A DNA stretch of 13,571 nucleotides from Methanobacteriota archaeon (GTDB lineage Archaea; Halobacteriota; Methanosarcinia; Methanosarcinales; Methanosarcinaceae): the NCBI GenBank assembly GCA_030837265.1, contig JAUPKV010000127.1, positions 1 through 13,571 of the forward strand, written 5' to 3'. Under the pieces are notes generated by a model, which made no database searches, was not told the DNA's origin, and saw only the letters and a list, made by a program, of their open reading frames with translations. Both the position numbers and the translations under genes were made by a program. The number at the start of each line of letters is the position of its first letter. Position 1 is the first letter of the stretch. Positions 13,545 through 13,571 of this stretch are shown piece by piece.

Positions 13545-13571
13545 TAAAACTCCTTTTTTGTGATATCTGCA

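Overview
The window looks like a stretch of a Methanosarcina-type methanogen chromosome. This is inferred from gene content and style, not from a marker gene. The signs are secreted NosD-type beta-helix surface proteins rich in Asn, a soluble multi-PAS HisKA_2 histidine kinase, a stand-alone CheY-like receiver, an aldo/keto reductase with two C-terminal [4Fe-4S] motifs, an archaeal-type tRNA methylthiotransferase, AT-rich intergenic DNA and TATA-like promoters. The species cannot be told from the sequence.

Layout. 1-2293 (minus strand): the first 387 codons of a tRNA t6A37 methylthiotransferase, cut by the window start, lie downstream of glpX (class II fructose-1,6-bisphosphatase). 2294-2597 is a divergent promoter region with a 20-bp tandem repeat. 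2598-6346 (plus strand): two paralogous secreted parallel beta-helix proteins, one with 19 coils and one with 9 coils plus a PKD domain. 6387-6809 is an orphan IS1 InsA-like zinc-ribbon/HTH protein without a transposase catalytic domain. 6944-8335 is a persulfide-dioxygenase-like metallo-beta-lactamase protein fused to two rhodanese domains, the same layout as staphylococcal CstB. A hairpin separates it from a convergent receiver-only response regulator (8428-8811, minus). 8812-10049 is a 1.2-kb gene-poor, AT-rich region holding a perfect 22-bp tandem repeat, a 14-bp palindrome, several dyads and a stem-loop with a C-rich loop that may be a small RNA. 10050-11270 is the Fe-S aldo/keto reductase. 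11374-13536 (minus) is the cytoplasmic multi-PAS sensor kinase.

How the genes may fit together. The two surface proteins are a tandem paralogous pair with separate promoters. The InsA-like protein lies between them and the sulfur-handling protein and could be a domesticated DNA-binding regulator. The kinase and the orphan receiver could be signalling partners, but nothing in the sequence links them.

Most notable observations. (1) Two genes carry an in-frame ATA exactly 6 nt after a G-run, where homology and protein features predict the start codon. A third gene has ATG at that same spacing. (2) The C-rich loop of the candidate small RNA is perfectly complementary over 9 nt to the initiation region of the first beta-helix gene. 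(3) The two beta-helix proteins match coil by coil at their C-terminal ends, so the size difference looks like coil gain or loss in the middle. (4) The CstB-like protein keeps all three mononuclear-iron ligands but has lost part of the second metal site, in what should be a strict anaerobe.
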